64,000 nucleotides of DNA, taken from positions 62,001 to 126,000 of the forward strand of contig NZ_JAVHUW010000073.1 of NCBI RefSeq assembly GCF_030954495.1, written 5' to 3'. The translations under genes and the position numbers were made by a program. Every line of letters starts with the position of its first letter. Within the stretch, counting starts at the first letter, position 1. Shown one piece after another: positions 16,791 through 25,496 of the stretch. The notes below the pieces were generated by a model. The model ran no database searches, was not told the origin of the DNA, and saw only the letters and a list, made by a program, of their open reading frames with translations. Source of the DNA: Candidatus Desulfosporosinus nitrosoreducens (GTDB lineage: Bacteria; Bacillota; Desulfitobacteriia; Desulfitobacteriales; Desulfitobacteriaceae).

Positions 16791-18301
16791 CCTTGTGCTC
16801 CTCCCAAACTGACTTGTTGATCGGGGTCCATAAGCAGATAACGCTGACTTCCTCCGCTCGAAGGAACAGACTGCCCGCCCTTGCCACAGGTCCCAATGGC
16901 ATCAAAACAACCCTCCCCAAGTCCGCCGCGAATTGCTTCCAAAGCGGAGAGGATCTTGCCGCTAAAGATCGAAGGCTGATAAATTGGCAAGTCCGGATCA
17001 GCAACGTCAATAATCCCATCACATTGAAAAACGAAATCTCCCGTTTTAGGATTAACTTGCCCGCCCCGGTACCCTAATAATAGGAGGTTTTTCTGTCCTT
17101 CAAGCAACTCACCGTTTGCCAAAAGAATATTGCGGACAGCCTGCACTTCCTCCATCAAAGACAACCCTGCAGGCAAAGGGAGCAAACGATCAACGGTCAG
17201 GCGAATATTGCTCATGCGCGGCAGGGGAACATTGCCATAGCTCTCCGCCCGCCCGGCTCCGGTAACCGGCATACCCGCTTCTTGAGCGGAAAAGATATCA
17301 CCAAGTCCGGCCTCCAAAACTCCATCTCTGACAATAGTTACAGTCTGCCTGATAAGCCCATTGGCGGAATAGGGCTGATAAGCCCAGTCACCCGGCAGCG
17401 GACCGTCGATAATATTGACCCCCGGTCTGGCCACACGCAGTCCTTTACGCAGTTTTCCTTTTTCGCCCAGCACTGATTCAGTCATATGATCAGACTCTAC
17501 CGCATGCCCAAAGGCCTCATGGGCTAAGCCTTTAGCCAAACCATAGTCGATAATCAGAGGATAGTGGCCGCTGGGCAATTGCGGAGCAAGGCAGACCTTT
17601 TGCGCAAATTCCGCCCGATCCCTAGCCTTCCTCTCCAGAAAACAATCGTTTAATTCCTCATAAAGTAAAGAGGCATCCATGCCGCTGCGATGGACCAGAG
17701 TGCTCTGAGCCTTGCCTTGCGCTCGTACTGTTCCTTGATGCATTAAAACCGCCCTGGGAATTGCAAACGACACGAGCGTTCCATCCGACCTCCCAATGCA
17801 CCAGACTTCTTCCAACTGTCGATAACTTGTCTGCCAGGTTCCCTGGGGATAAGCACTCTTTAATCTCATATGCAGCTTCATAACCAATTCCTCAAGTTCC
17901 GCTAAGGGAACTTCCCCGAAAGCTTTTCGTGCGGGATTTGCTTCCTCTGCTAAAACCCGGGGAGCTTCCCAAATCTGGCAATTGAGCTTGGTACCAAGAG
18001 TTTCATTTCTGCGAGCCAACTGGATGGCCTTTGCCGCAAGCTTGCCCCCCACTTCCTCTTCCAGGACATCGGAAGTCGCAAAGCCCACTGCCCCCCGTTT
18101 CGTAAACGCCTGAACCCCGAAACCACTATCTCCGCCTGTCGAAACCCGCTCGAAGCGGCCATTGCTCAAACGCATACTCCATTCCCGGCGCGATTGGACG
18201 CGCACAATCACATACCCCTCAAACTCCGCGGCTTCAGTCAAGACCTTGTGAACGAATGATCTCAGCTCTTTTTGTTCCACAATTGCCCTCCTGTCATCCA
18301 T
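16787..18301 (-). CDS. tldD: TldD-like zinc metallopeptidase (504 aa)
   Basis: Carries the catalytic HEAFGH at residues 261-266 within GLAHEAFGHAVESDHM, and a downstream Cys in GTCGKGGQSVP that serves as third metal ligand in TldD. TldD forms a heterodimeric protease with TldE, encoded directly downstream. ATG 18301 with GGAGGGC nearby; a promoter with an extended -10 (TGGTATAAT) lies about 55 bp upstream. No peptide precursor gene for a modified peptide was found next to it, so a general peptide-degrading role is most likely. Confidence 0.8.
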   Translation of the reverse strand: MDDRRAIVEQKELRSFVHKVLTEAAEFEGYVIVRVQSRREWSMRLSNGRFERVSTGGDSGFGVQAFTKRGAVGFATSDVLEEEVGGKLAAKAIQLARRNETLGTKLNCQIWEAPRVLAEEANPARKAFGEVPLAELEELVMKLHMRLKSAYPQGTWQTSYRQLEEVWCIGRSDGTLVSFAIPRAVLMHQGTVRAQGKAQSTLVHRSGMDASLLYEELNDCFLERKARDRAEFAQKVCLAPQLPSGHYPLIIDYGLAKGLAHEAFGHAVESDHMTESVLGEKGKLRKGLRVARPGVNIIDGPLPGDWAYQPYSANGLIRQTVTIVRDGVLEAGLGDIFSAQEAGMPVTGAGRAESYGNVPLPRMSNIRLTVDRLLPLPAGLSLMEEVQAVRNILLANGELLEGQKNLLLLGYRGGQVNPKTGDFVFQCDGIIDVADPDLPIYQPSIFSGKILSALEAIRGGLGEGCFDAIGTCGKGGQSVPSSGGSQRYLLMDPDQQVSLGGAQG

Positions 18302-18356
18302 AGTCCTTATTCATAGTCCTTATTGCTGAGCTAATAATTCCCCTAACAATATGGAT

Positions 18357-18365
18357 ATTATACCA
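18357..18365 (-). promoter_or_regulatory. Extended -10 promoter for tldD
   Basis: Minus strand TGGTATAAT, a consensus extended -10, about 55 bp before the tldD start. The -35 region is weak (CTGTCAAG at the expected distance). Confidence 0.5.
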
Positions 18366-18497
18366 CAGAGCTAAAGAAAACTTGACAGGTACCCAAAGAC
18401 CCTGATCCACATTTGGCGGAGCTCCCTTGCCGGTGAATGGGCGGACCCCGGAATGTTGAGTGAACGTGCACTTTGCGGCATGTATGTCTGACTACAA

Positions 18498-18537
18498 AAA
18501 ATATCCCGAGGCTTGTATAAACAAGAAGCCCTCGGGA
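18498..18537 (-). terminator. Terminator after the acetyltransferase gene
   Basis: Minus strand TCCCGAGGGCTT pairs with AAGCCTCGGGA, followed by TATTTTTTG. It lies about 270 bp after the acetyltransferase stop, with the repeat between. Confidence 0.75.
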
Positions 18538-18596
18538 CACACTTTAATTAGTCTCACGTTTTTCTTTTTTAATCCCCACTCCTCTCTTTTACTTCA

Positions 18597-18627
18597 CTTG
18601 CGGCGAAGACGTCGCAAGCTTTTTTTG
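18597..18627 (+). terminator. Plus-strand terminator without an upstream gene
   Basis: Stem CTTGCGGCG / CGTCGCAAG (9 bp, one G-U) with loop AAGA and then CTTTTTTTG. The T-run is only on the plus side. No plus-strand gene is visible before it, so it may end an unseen small RNA. Confidence 0.6.
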
Positions 18628-18674
18628 TCCCAAAGTTACTCCAACAATTTTCCCGCATATAAGTTCAACCGTGC

Positions 18675-18698
18675 GGCTGGCCATGCCAGCCTATTTTT
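18675..18698 (+). terminator. Second plus-strand terminator without an upstream gene
   Basis: GGCTGGC-CAT-GCCAGCC followed by TATTTTTCT on the plus strand, 48 bp after the first. Together they occupy a 506-bp gene-free stretch (18302-18807) that otherwise holds the tldD promoter, a minus-strand terminator and a dispersed repeat. Confidence 0.6.
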
Positions 18699-18707
18699 CT
18701 TGTACAT

Positions 18708-18772
18708 TCAGAAAGTATAACTTCGTTAATACTTTCCTTCTGCATAAGGGCAACCAACGGCTTCGCCTTCGC
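18708..18772. repeat. Dispersed intergenic hairpin repeat, copy B
   Basis: TCAGAAAGTATAACTTC with inverted arm ATACTTTC, then TGCATAAGGGCA and AACGGCTTCG. It matches copy A at 8831-8889 block for block in the same orientation. Confidence 0.65.
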
Positions 18773-18807
18773 TAAGGCTCGGCAAAGCCGGGTTTTCTTT
18801 ATCGGCT

Positions 18808-19323
18808 TTACTTTAAAGGTTTGACCATAATCTTGCGTTCCTCAGCAAAACCCGATGTTTCATAAAGATGGAGTGCCGGCAGATTATGAGTGCTGACGGC
18901 TAGACCCAGATAAGAAATCTCTTGCCGGCGACAGTAATCCTCCGCTGCCCTGAGCAGTTCTTTGCCGACGCCCTGCCCTCTCCACTCGGGCAGCACGCCA
19001 AAGTCCATAACCCATCCCTGTATGACTCCCGTCAACTCCTCCCGGGATGAAGGGTAAAGTACCAAATAGCCAACCGGTTGCTGCTTACCCTGATCTGCGC
19101 CTGAATCACTTCCTCTTCTCTCTTCGGCAGAAGCCTCGGCAATAAAGACAATGGAATCTGTCTGTTGAATCCAAGTCCAGAACCCTTTAAGAACGTTTTC
19201 ACGATATTTAAGAACTTCTTCCATTGGCTGTTCACGCCAGGGGGAAACGCTGTCTGGAATATTAATTTTTCCTAACTGATACATAAAAGGCCAATCGCGA
19301 TTATTTCCTTGACGAACTCGCAT
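18808..19323 (-). CDS. GNAT-family N-acetyltransferase (171 aa)
   Basis: The acetyl-CoA binding signature VLPEWRGQGVGKELLRAAEDYC near residue 115 (core EWRGQGVGKELL) is intact, followed by YLGLAVSTHNLPALHLYETSGF, typical of the GNAT C-terminus. A hydrophilic insert rich in Gly, Ser and Asp (SAEERRGSDSGADQGKQQ) sits near residue 70. Substrate unknown; it could be an amino group of a protein or small molecule. ATG 19323 follows AGAGGTGATG. It is monocistronic, ended by a terminator at 18498-18537. Confidence 0.8.
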   Translation of the reverse strand: MRVRQGNNRDWPFMYQLGKINIPDSVSPWREQPMEEVLKYRENVLKGFWTWIQQTDSIVFIAEASAEERRGSDSGADQGKQQPVGYLVLYPSSREELTGVIQGWVMDFGVLPEWRGQGVGKELLRAAEDYCRRQEISYLGLAVSTHNLPALHLYETSGFAEERKIMVKPLK

Positions 19324-19588
19324 AACATCACCTCTTAAGTAACGTATGCATATGTCAAATCCATGTCACTTTACGGCCGTATTTTTTTGCCGACTGCCAA
19401 GCTGCCCCACAATCTACCGTTCTCTTTGTTAAATTAGCAGATAAGTTCTCGGCGCAGTTCTTTTTCAATATACTTAATAATACCCGCTGCACAATGACAG
19501 GTAATCCTGGTCGGAACCCCTGCTGCCCGACAGAGAGTATGTGCTCATTCCCCACTATATTAAGCTTCTCCCGAAAGAAGGTGATTCC

Positions 19589-20503
19589 TTGTACCTGCTC
19601 AGTCTAATTCTGGGCCTTAGTCTTCTTCTCTGGGGCATGAAGGAATTGCGGCAAGGACTTCAGTCCTTCGCAGGGCTTCATCTCCGCCGGCTTCTTCTCT
19701 GGATGACCGCAACTCCCATCCGGGGTTTTGGGGCCGGAGGAATAGCTACCGCCTTCCTGCAATCCAGCAATGCCCTAATCGTCATGGCTGTCTCTTTTGT
19801 CGACGCGGAGCTGCTTCCTTTTGAAAATACTCTGGCCCTGATTTTAGGCAGCAACATCGGTTCCACCCTGACTACACAATTACTTGCCTTTCCTTTGGCG
19901 CGGATAACCCCTTACCTTTTAATTTTAGGTGCCCTTGGCTATCTATTCATCTCTAAACGAATTCGCTATTTATTTTTAGCGGTCTTCGGACTGAGTCTCC
20001 TTTTTTTTGCCCTGAGTATGCTGCAAGCAGGGATGGCTCCGCTGGCTGACAAACCGGCCATCCAAGCTTTTCTCCAGCAATTGGGGGATAACCATCTCAA
20101 AGGGGTCCTCGCCGGAACATTACTGTCGGCCCTGCTTCAATCCTCCAGCGCAACCACAGGCATTGTTATGCTGCTTGCTGAAAACGGCCGGATAACCCTC
20201 TCCACGGCCTTAGCCTTTATTTTCGGCGCCAATATCGGCACCTGTTTTACCGCCGTGCTGGCGGCTCTGGCCAGCTCAAGGGCTGCCCAGCGTGTGGCGC
20301 TTTTTCACGTTTTACTCAACGTCTTTGGTGTCCTGCTTTTCCTGCCTTTTATCGGCTTCCTGGCTCAAGGGATCGCTTTCATGGGAGGGGGCCTTTCTCG
20401 TCAGGTCGCCAATGCTCACAGCCTGTTCAATATACTTTCTTCCCTTTTAGCCTTCCCTTTTTTAGCAAGGATCACCCGGCTTTTAAAAAGAATTCTTCCC
20501 TAA
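19589..20503 (+). CDS. Na/Pi-cotransporter family protein (304 aa, no PhoU domain)
   Basis: Two inverted halves each carry the family signature: AFLQSSNALIVM near residue 52 with LGSNIGSTLTTQLL, and ALLQSSSATTGIVM near residue 175 with FGANIGTCFTAVLA. About eight membrane segments. Such proteins couple sodium to phosphate uptake or export. The usual C-terminal PhoU-like domain of NptA/YjbB homologues is missing. I chose a TTG start at 19589 because GAAGGTGAT, a near-perfect ribosome site, lies just before it; a GTG 48 bases upstream has none. One of only two plus-strand genes, convergent with mobB (3 bp apart). Confidence 0.8.
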   Translation: MYLLSLILGLSLLLWGMKELRQGLQSFAGLHLRRLLLWMTATPIRGFGAGGIATAFLQSSNALIVMAVSFVDAELLPFENTLALILGSNIGSTLTTQLLAFPLARITPYLLILGALGYLFISKRIRYLFLAVFGLSLLFFALSMLQAGMAPLADKPAIQAFLQQLGDNHLKGVLAGTLLSALLQSSSATTGIVMLLAENGRITLSTALAFIFGANIGTCFTAVLAALASSRAAQRVALFHVLLNVFGVLLFLPFIGFLAQGIAFMGGGLSRQVANAHSLFNILSSLLAFPFLARITRLLKRILP

Positions 20504-20506
20504 AAA

Positions 20507-21034
20507 TCAGGTATCCCTGCTCTTGATCCCGTACAGAGTCTCAAGCAAATCACAAATCCCCGCGGCATCATCCAGATCAAAACAAGGGACTTCAAGATCG
20601 AACCTGAGGTCACTGGCAATGGCAATCAGCTCTTCCGGCCGACAAAAAAGCTTCCGGTGTACTCCCGAACGAAACACTTCAATTTTCGGTTTGTTGCCCG
20701 ACTTATAACCCTCGGTAAAAATGACATCGACTCCCCGAATCCGGGCGACCACTTCGTCCAGAGGCTGATCCTCCGGAACGCTTTCCAAAACAGCAATCTT
20801 TTGGGGCGAACTGATTGCTACGACATCTGCTCCCGCTTGAGCATGACGCCAAGTGTCCTTGCCGGGCCGATCCATTTCGAAACCGTGAACATCATGCTTC
20901 AAGGTTCCCACTCTCCACCCCCGACGCTTGGCTTCGCGGATTATTTTCTCCAAAAGGGTTGTTTTTCCTGAGTTTGACCCTCCTCCGACAATCGACACAA
21001 CCGGAATCAGAGGTTCTTCATGCTGTTTAGCCAT
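20507..21034 (-). CDS. mobB: Molybdopterin-guanine dinucleotide biosynthesis protein MobB (175 aa)
   Basis: P-loop GGGSNSGKTTLLEK near residue 16, followed by RGWRVGTLKHDVHGFEMD and the family sequence DVIFTEGYKSGNKPKIEV near residue 108. MobB binds GTP and helps MobA attach GMP to molybdopterin. It directly follows moeA (1-bp gap), so both act in molybdenum cofactor maturation and are co-transcribed. Confidence 0.9.
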   Translation of the reverse strand: MAKQHEEPLIPVVSIVGGGSNSGKTTLLEKIIREAKRRGWRVGTLKHDVHGFEMDRPGKDTWRHAQAGADVVAISSPQKIAVLESVPEDQPLDEVVARIRGVDVIFTEGYKSGNKPKIEVFRSGVHRKLFCRPEELIAIASDLRFDLEVPCFDLDDAAGICDLLETLYGIKSRDT

Positions 21035-21035
21035 T

Positions 21036-22256
21036 TTAATTCTCCCAATCCGCTATCCAATTGGCCATCAACATTTCTCCCGCCTTAACCGGGCCGTGGC
21101 CGGCGGGCACATCCACCAACAGCTGGCTGCCTACCATGGAACGCAGGATTCCTGACCCTTGGGCCGAGGCCAAATCCGCCCATAGTTCCCCGTCTTTGAA
21201 AACAGCTTGAGCACGCAAGAAGCGCCGCTGTTTTCCGGTCTTGCCAAAGTCACTCGCTATTCTCACTAAGAATTTTTTCTTTTCAACACCCGCATACCCT
21301 GCCAGTTTCCGTAAAGCCGGACGGACTAAAAGTTCAAAGGTCACTACGGCTGCAGCAGGATTCCCCGAAAGAGAAAAAAACAGTTGTTTCCCTTTGTGGC
21401 CTGCTGAAGCGGGAGTTCCCGGTTTTAAGTTCAATTTCCAGAACAGCATGTCGCATCCGAACTGCTTCAGAGCGTGTCGCATGATATCGTAATCACCTAC
21501 TGACGCTCCCCCGGTCGTAATGATCATATCGGCGTCTGCAACCTCCTCCAGGGCTCTGAGAGTATCCTCAATTTGGTCTGAAATGATGGGAACGACCGTA
21601 ACCTCGCAGCCAAGCCTCTGCAGCATGGCGCGAAAGGTATAACTGTTGCTGTTAAAAATTTTCGCGGGAAGCAGAGGCTGTCCAACGTCCATTAACTCGC
21701 TTCCGGTGGCAATCAGAGCAACACGGGGCCGGCGATAAACCTCAATTTTATCCCAGCCGACAGCTGCCATTAAGCCTATCGCCGGCGGAGTCAAGTAAAA
21801 ACCGCGCCCAAGGAGAATTTCCCCTTTTTTAATCTCTTCTCCTCTCCGTACAATATTGGAGTCCGGTCTAACGGGACACAAGATTTTCACTTGATCCCTG
21901 TCGGCTTCCGTATCCTCTTGACGGACTACGCAATTAGCTCCGGGAGGAAGCGGAGCACCCGTAAAAATCTTTGCGGCCTCCCCGGCAACAACCTCCCGTT
22001 CTGAAAAGGTTCCTGCGGGAATTTCGCTGACAATCTTTAATTGCAAGGGAGCGGCATCGAGCTCTTGAGCAAAATAAGCATAGCCATCCAAAGGCGAGCG
22101 GTCAAAGGGGGGCAGATCAATTTGGGCGGCGATATCTTGAGCCAACACTTTCTGAAAAGCATCAGCTATGGAAACGGTTTCAGGTTCAACTGTTTGTATT
22201 TTTTGCAGCACCAGCTCTTTAGCCTCTTCTAATTCGATCATAACTTTCATACACAT
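21036..22256 (-). CDS. moeA: Molybdopterin molybdotransferase MoeA (406 aa)
   Basis: MoeA signatures include DLPPFDRSPLDGYAY near residue 48, IFTGAPLPPGANCVVRQEDT near residue 93 (core TGAPLPPGAN), RPRVALIATGSELMD near residue 178, ITTGGASVGDYD near residue 246 and LSGNPAAAVVTFELLVRP near residue 297. MoeA inserts molybdate into adenylated molybdopterin in the cytoplasm. Several starts are close together (ATG 22256, 22250, 22241); GGGATGG lies before them and does not decide. Forms an operon with mobB. Confidence 0.92.
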   Translation of the reverse strand: MCMKVMIELEEAKELVLQKIQTVEPETVSIADAFQKVLAQDIAAQIDLPPFDRSPLDGYAYFAQELDAAPLQLKIVSEIPAGTFSEREVVAGEAAKIFTGAPLPPGANCVVRQEDTEADRDQVKILCPVRPDSNIVRRGEEIKKGEILLGRGFYLTPPAIGLMAAVGWDKIEVYRRPRVALIATGSELMDVGQPLLPAKIFNSNSYTFRAMLQRLGCEVTVVPIISDQIEDTLRALEEVADADMIITTGGASVGDYDIMRHALKQFGCDMLFWKLNLKPGTPASAGHKGKQLFFSLSGNPAAAVVTFELLVRPALRKLAGYAGVEKKKFLVRIASDFGKTGKQRRFLRAQAVFKDGELWADLASAQGSGILRSMVGSQLLVDVPAGHGPVKAGEMLMANWIADWEN

Positions 22257-22350
22257 ACCATCCCTATTTTTCTTCTCTAAATGCTTTCATTATTTTGCCT
22301 CTAGTGTATCGACAATCGCAAACATTGTCAAAATAATCTACATAAAAGAG

Positions 22351-22392
22351 GGACGGTCTTTTTAACAGCTTGACGTGTTAAAAAGATCGTCC
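22351..22392. terminator. Hairpin terminator after the FapA-like gene
   Basis: 17-bp stem (22351-22367 with 22376-22392, one G-U) with loop GCTTGACG; CCCTCTTTTATG follows on the minus strand. It separates the FapA-like gene from moeA. Confidence 0.75.
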
Positions 22393-22404
22393 CCCCTTTA
22401 TGTC

Positions 22405-24186
22405 TTAAAGAGGCTTTGCACGCAATTTTTCAATCTCTACTTTGCCTTTTTCACGATAAACCTCCAGTTTCCGATACGCTTCCTCGATCCGGATAAGTTC
22501 CTTTCCCACTGCGATGATGACATTAGGATGACAGTAATCCACGAGCAGACGGCTTTGAGGGCTGATCTGAACAAAGGTCGTGCTGATCTCTGACCCCCCA
22601 AGTTCCCGGATACTGGCTTTCCCGCCGATGAATAGCTTCCCTCCGCGGCATACTCCTTCGATTGTAGCATCCCCGGCAACCCGAATCTCAGAATTATAAG
22701 TCCCTTTCTGACAAGTAAAAGAACCGCCGCATTCAATGGTCGCCCCCTGAATATAATTAACCACCAGGCTGAGTTTCTCAGGAACTTCCAACGTCAAGGT
22801 TTCAATAAATCCTTCGAGCGCTTGATCCACTCGCTGCAGAAAAGACAACGATTGAGGTTCTAAAGGGCCTAATCCTGATAAAAACCGTTTGGCAGTCCGT
22901 ATCGCAACAAGCAAGGCTTCCGTAATCAATTGATCGTCTGTATGGGCTGAAATGAAACTCTCCAGCCGGCCGGTAACTTTAGGCAGTTCCGGGAATTGCT
23001 TTTCCAAAACGATTTTTAGACATAGCCCGGGTTTGACGTTAGCCACACCCGCTGACTTTATCAACTCCGCTGTCCTTACCAGACAGGAATTCAATTGCTC
23101 TCTCAACTCTGTCACGCTGCGGAGAAGTTCAGAATGTACCACAAATTTTTCCCCGATCACAACCTTCCCGCCGATCAAGTTCTGTTGAATTTTTGCCCCT
23201 TTCTCAGCCCGAATCTCGGCATGAGACGCTGACCCTCTGATTTCCAGCATTCCACCGGCGAAAATCCTCAAACCGTCTTGAACGTTTCCCCCAATGTAAA
23301 CATCCCCCGGAAACTCAATGCTTCCGGTTGCTAAATCAACATCTTGATTAAGAACATAAACATTTTCCACCATGTAAGTTCTTTCATCACTGCGGATAGG
23401 TCGGCCTGCACAGGTGGCAAGCACTTCAAGACCATCCTCGGAAAGGCGGACATTTTTCTTTAAACGAAACTGGAAGTCTTTAGGAGTAGCAACGGAGTAT
23501 ACCTTGCCAAATACGTCCATGCCAGGTACTCCGGGCTTGGCTGGAATTTTGCGTGCCAATACTTCTCCTTCTTTAACGAGCTGGACTTTTGAAGCAAAAA
23601 AGTCAATTTTTTTCCGCTCATCTTCCTGGACTTGCAAATCATCAGCCGCAACAAAATTTTCCAACTGAGCGTTCTCGGAAGGTACCGGTGCCTTGGCAAC
23701 GGCAATCTCGACTTCCTGGACACCCTTAACGGCTGATATCTCACTCCAGCACTCAGGGCGATAGCCATAAATGACTTTCAGATTTTTCAGGTCGGCCAGC
23801 AGCTTTGCTTCATCCCATATTTCCCCCTGGTCTTGTGACTCTTCCCAGACTACAAGCTTTTCCAAGCATATTTCTTCAAGACCAGAGGGGTCTTGGGGAA
23901 GAACATAACGTCCTCCTAACTCATGCTTCACTTTGGCCACCACCAACATCCCATAAAACCGAACTTCCAACTCCCAGGTCAAATTCTCCGCCTTGGTGAC
24001 AGGGCAGAATTCTATGATATCTCCCCTATTGGCCTGAAACGGCCAATCTTGAACCGTTCCATTTAACCGGAGCTCCCCGACTCGCGCACAGGGAACGATG
24101 GTTTTCATCCCCTCTTCAGGAATAATAAGGTATTTGTTGTCGGACTGGATAGCTTGGGAATGCCCATGAACGACCTCTTCTGGCAT
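22405..24186 (-). CDS. DUF342/FapA family protein (593 aa)
   Basis: Contains the DUF342 core: KIPAKPGVPGMDVFGK near residue 215, then a right-handed beta-helix of glycine/valine repeats (IEFPGDVYIGGNVQDG, IFAGGMLEIRGSAS, KGAKIQQNLIGGK), a coiled-coil insert, and a second set of beta-helix turns ending GGSEISTTFVQI. Called flagellar assembly protein A in databases; in Vibrio FapA affects polar flagella, but in Gram-positive bacteria the role is unclear. It is not in the flagellar cluster. ATG 24186; terminator directly after the stop. Confidence 0.8.
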   Translation of the reverse strand: MPEEVVHGHSQAIQSDNKYLIIPEEGMKTIVPCARVGELRLNGTVQDWPFQANRGDIIEFCPVTKAENLTWELEVRFYGMLVVAKVKHELGGRYVLPQDPSGLEEICLEKLVVWEESQDQGEIWDEAKLLADLKNLKVIYGYRPECWSEISAVKGVQEVEIAVAKAPVPSENAQLENFVAADDLQVQEDERKKIDFFASKVQLVKEGEVLARKIPAKPGVPGMDVFGKVYSVATPKDFQFRLKKNVRLSEDGLEVLATCAGRPIRSDERTYMVENVYVLNQDVDLATGSIEFPGDVYIGGNVQDGLRIFAGGMLEIRGSASHAEIRAEKGAKIQQNLIGGKVVIGEKFVVHSELLRSVTELREQLNSCLVRTAELIKSAGVANVKPGLCLKIVLEKQFPELPKVTGRLESFISAHTDDQLITEALLVAIRTAKRFLSGLGPLEPQSLSFLQRVDQALEGFIETLTLEVPEKLSLVVNYIQGATIECGGSFTCQKGTYNSEIRVAGDATIEGVCRGGKLFIGGKASIRELGGSEISTTFVQISPQSRLLVDYCHPNVIIAVGKELIRIEEAYRKLEVYREKGKVEIEKLRAKPL

Positions 24187-24320
24187 GTTAATTACCCCAC
24201 TTTGCCTATAACTATTTTAATAATCATACCAGTTATTATCCCTTGAACACATAGGTCTTAAGTCCTATGGACTTCCAATATAAAGAAAATCAAGCCGGCG
24301 CAGGCGGGCTGCCCGGTTGC

Positions 24321-25385
24321 TTAGTAATCAAATATTTGATACCCTGAGGACTTGCGGCCATTGGGATCTTCGCTGTTTCCGGGTACTTGGGGTAAAGGCT
24401 TATTGGGAGTTGGAACGATGGGTTTTAATAAATCGACCGTCTCTTGATCAATAACCTTATCCGTAGTCAATCCTTGGTCTAAATTCCTGACTACCTGTTT
24501 AACCTCAAGGGGATCAATCTGCCAGTAGCTCACCCCATCAACCTCTAAAAAGGAACCCGGAAGAGTTTGGGAAATCACATTCGAACTGTTAAATCCTACG
24601 GCGGCTTTAGCTACGGTCAGGATATCCCCGGCTTGCAAATTTGTCGCAACCGCTTGCATTAATTGAGGAATGAGGTACGGCAGTTTGGGCAATGTGCTCA
24701 GTTGGAACATCTCTTTGGCCACTGCTTTTAAAACGACCTGCTGCCTGGCTGTCCGTGAGATATCTGACAAGGCATCATGGCGAAAACGAGCATACTGTAA
24801 TGCTTTCGAGCCGTCAAGACGCTGCAGCCCTTTATGTAAGTTGATATAGCCATCCTCCTCATCTCCTGTCTCATAATACATATCTTTCTCGACGTTAACC
24901 GTGATTCCTCCTAAAGTATCAATGATCTTCTTAAAACCTTGAAAGTTAGTCTGAATGTAGCCTGAAATCTTCTCACCGGTTAAATCTTCAACACTTTTTT
25001 GTAAAGTCACCATATCAGTTAACGCTAAAATTGCATTAATTTTAACATAGCCATGGCCTGCCAGGAATAATCGCGTATCGCGAGGAATTGAGAGTAAACT
25101 TATCCTTTCTGTTTGCGGATCAATCCTCGCCACTATCAGGGAATCGGTATTGAATTTTGTTTCCTCAGGCCTTTGGTCAGCTCCAATCAATAAAATGCTG
25201 ACCGGATTGCTGAACCCATCCTGCGCAGAAGAAATTAAGCCTCCACCGGACAAAGTTGTCCCAATACCCATGAATCCTTTATATCCGTTAAACCCTAATA
25301 CCAATATTCCCAAAAAAACAGCAGTTACCAACACCGAGATCCATTTTTTTTGCACTCCAAACAACTCCATTATAAAAACTAACAT
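24321..25385 (-). CDS. LytR-CpsA-Psr (LCP) family protein (354 aa)
   Basis: One N-terminal membrane segment (ISVLVTAVFLGILVLGF) and an outside LCP domain with the conserved ILLIGADQRP, RIDPQTERISLLSIPRDTR (core SLLSIPRDTR), NAILAL, VNFQGF-type NFQGFKKIIDTLGGI and LQYARFRHDALSDISRTARQQ (core YARFRHD). LCP enzymes attach teichoic acids or other glycopolymers to peptidoglycan. The start is uncertain: ATG 25385, ATG 25370, GTG 25355, or an ATG at 25427 with AGGG before it. A TATAAT at 25395-25400 would favour one of the inner starts. Pro-rich C-terminal tail. Confidence 0.82.
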   Translation of the reverse strand: MLVFIMELFGVQKKWISVLVTAVFLGILVLGFNGYKGFMGIGTTLSGGGLISSAQDGFSNPVSILLIGADQRPEETKFNTDSLIVARIDPQTERISLLSIPRDTRLFLAGHGYVKINAILALTDMVTLQKSVEDLTGEKISGYIQTNFQGFKKIIDTLGGITVNVEKDMYYETGDEEDGYINLHKGLQRLDGSKALQYARFRHDALSDISRTARQQVVLKAVAKEMFQLSTLPKLPYLIPQLMQAVATNLQAGDILTVAKAAVGFNSSNVISQTLPGSFLEVDGVSYWQIDPLEVKQVVRNLDQGLTTDKVIDQETVDLLKPIVPTPNKPLPQVPGNSEDPNGRKSSGYQIFDY

Positions 25386-25394
25386 CTTTTTACC

Positions 25395-25400
25395 ATTATA
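25395..25400 (-). promoter_or_regulatory. Possible -10 box for the LCP gene
   Basis: Perfect TATAAT on the minus strand just before ATG 25385; no clear -35 box at 17 bp. Confidence 0.3.
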
Positions 25401-25446
25401 ACCAACTTTATGATAACGAAGAATCATATTACCCTAAGAAATAAAA

Positions 25447-25484
25447 AAATCTCAGGAAAAGTTAACTTTCCTGAGATAAAAGAA
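25447..25484 (-). terminator. Terminator after bshC
   Basis: TCTCAGGAAAG / CTTTTCCTGAGA stem followed by seven T on the minus strand, 13 bp after the bshC stop. Confidence 0.85.
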
Positions 25485-25496
25485 TAACAATACTAT

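Noticed and set aside
18380..18500. Possible riboswitch in front of tldD
   Set aside because: GC-rich segments can pair, but none of the conserved cores of the riboswitch classes I know is present, and the tldD promoter lies downstream of it.
19355..19555. 66-codon minus-strand frame opposite the start of the Na/Pi transporter gene
   Set aside because: No ribosome site, no recognisable motif, and another frame on the same strand looks equally protein-like; best taken as chance or remnant.
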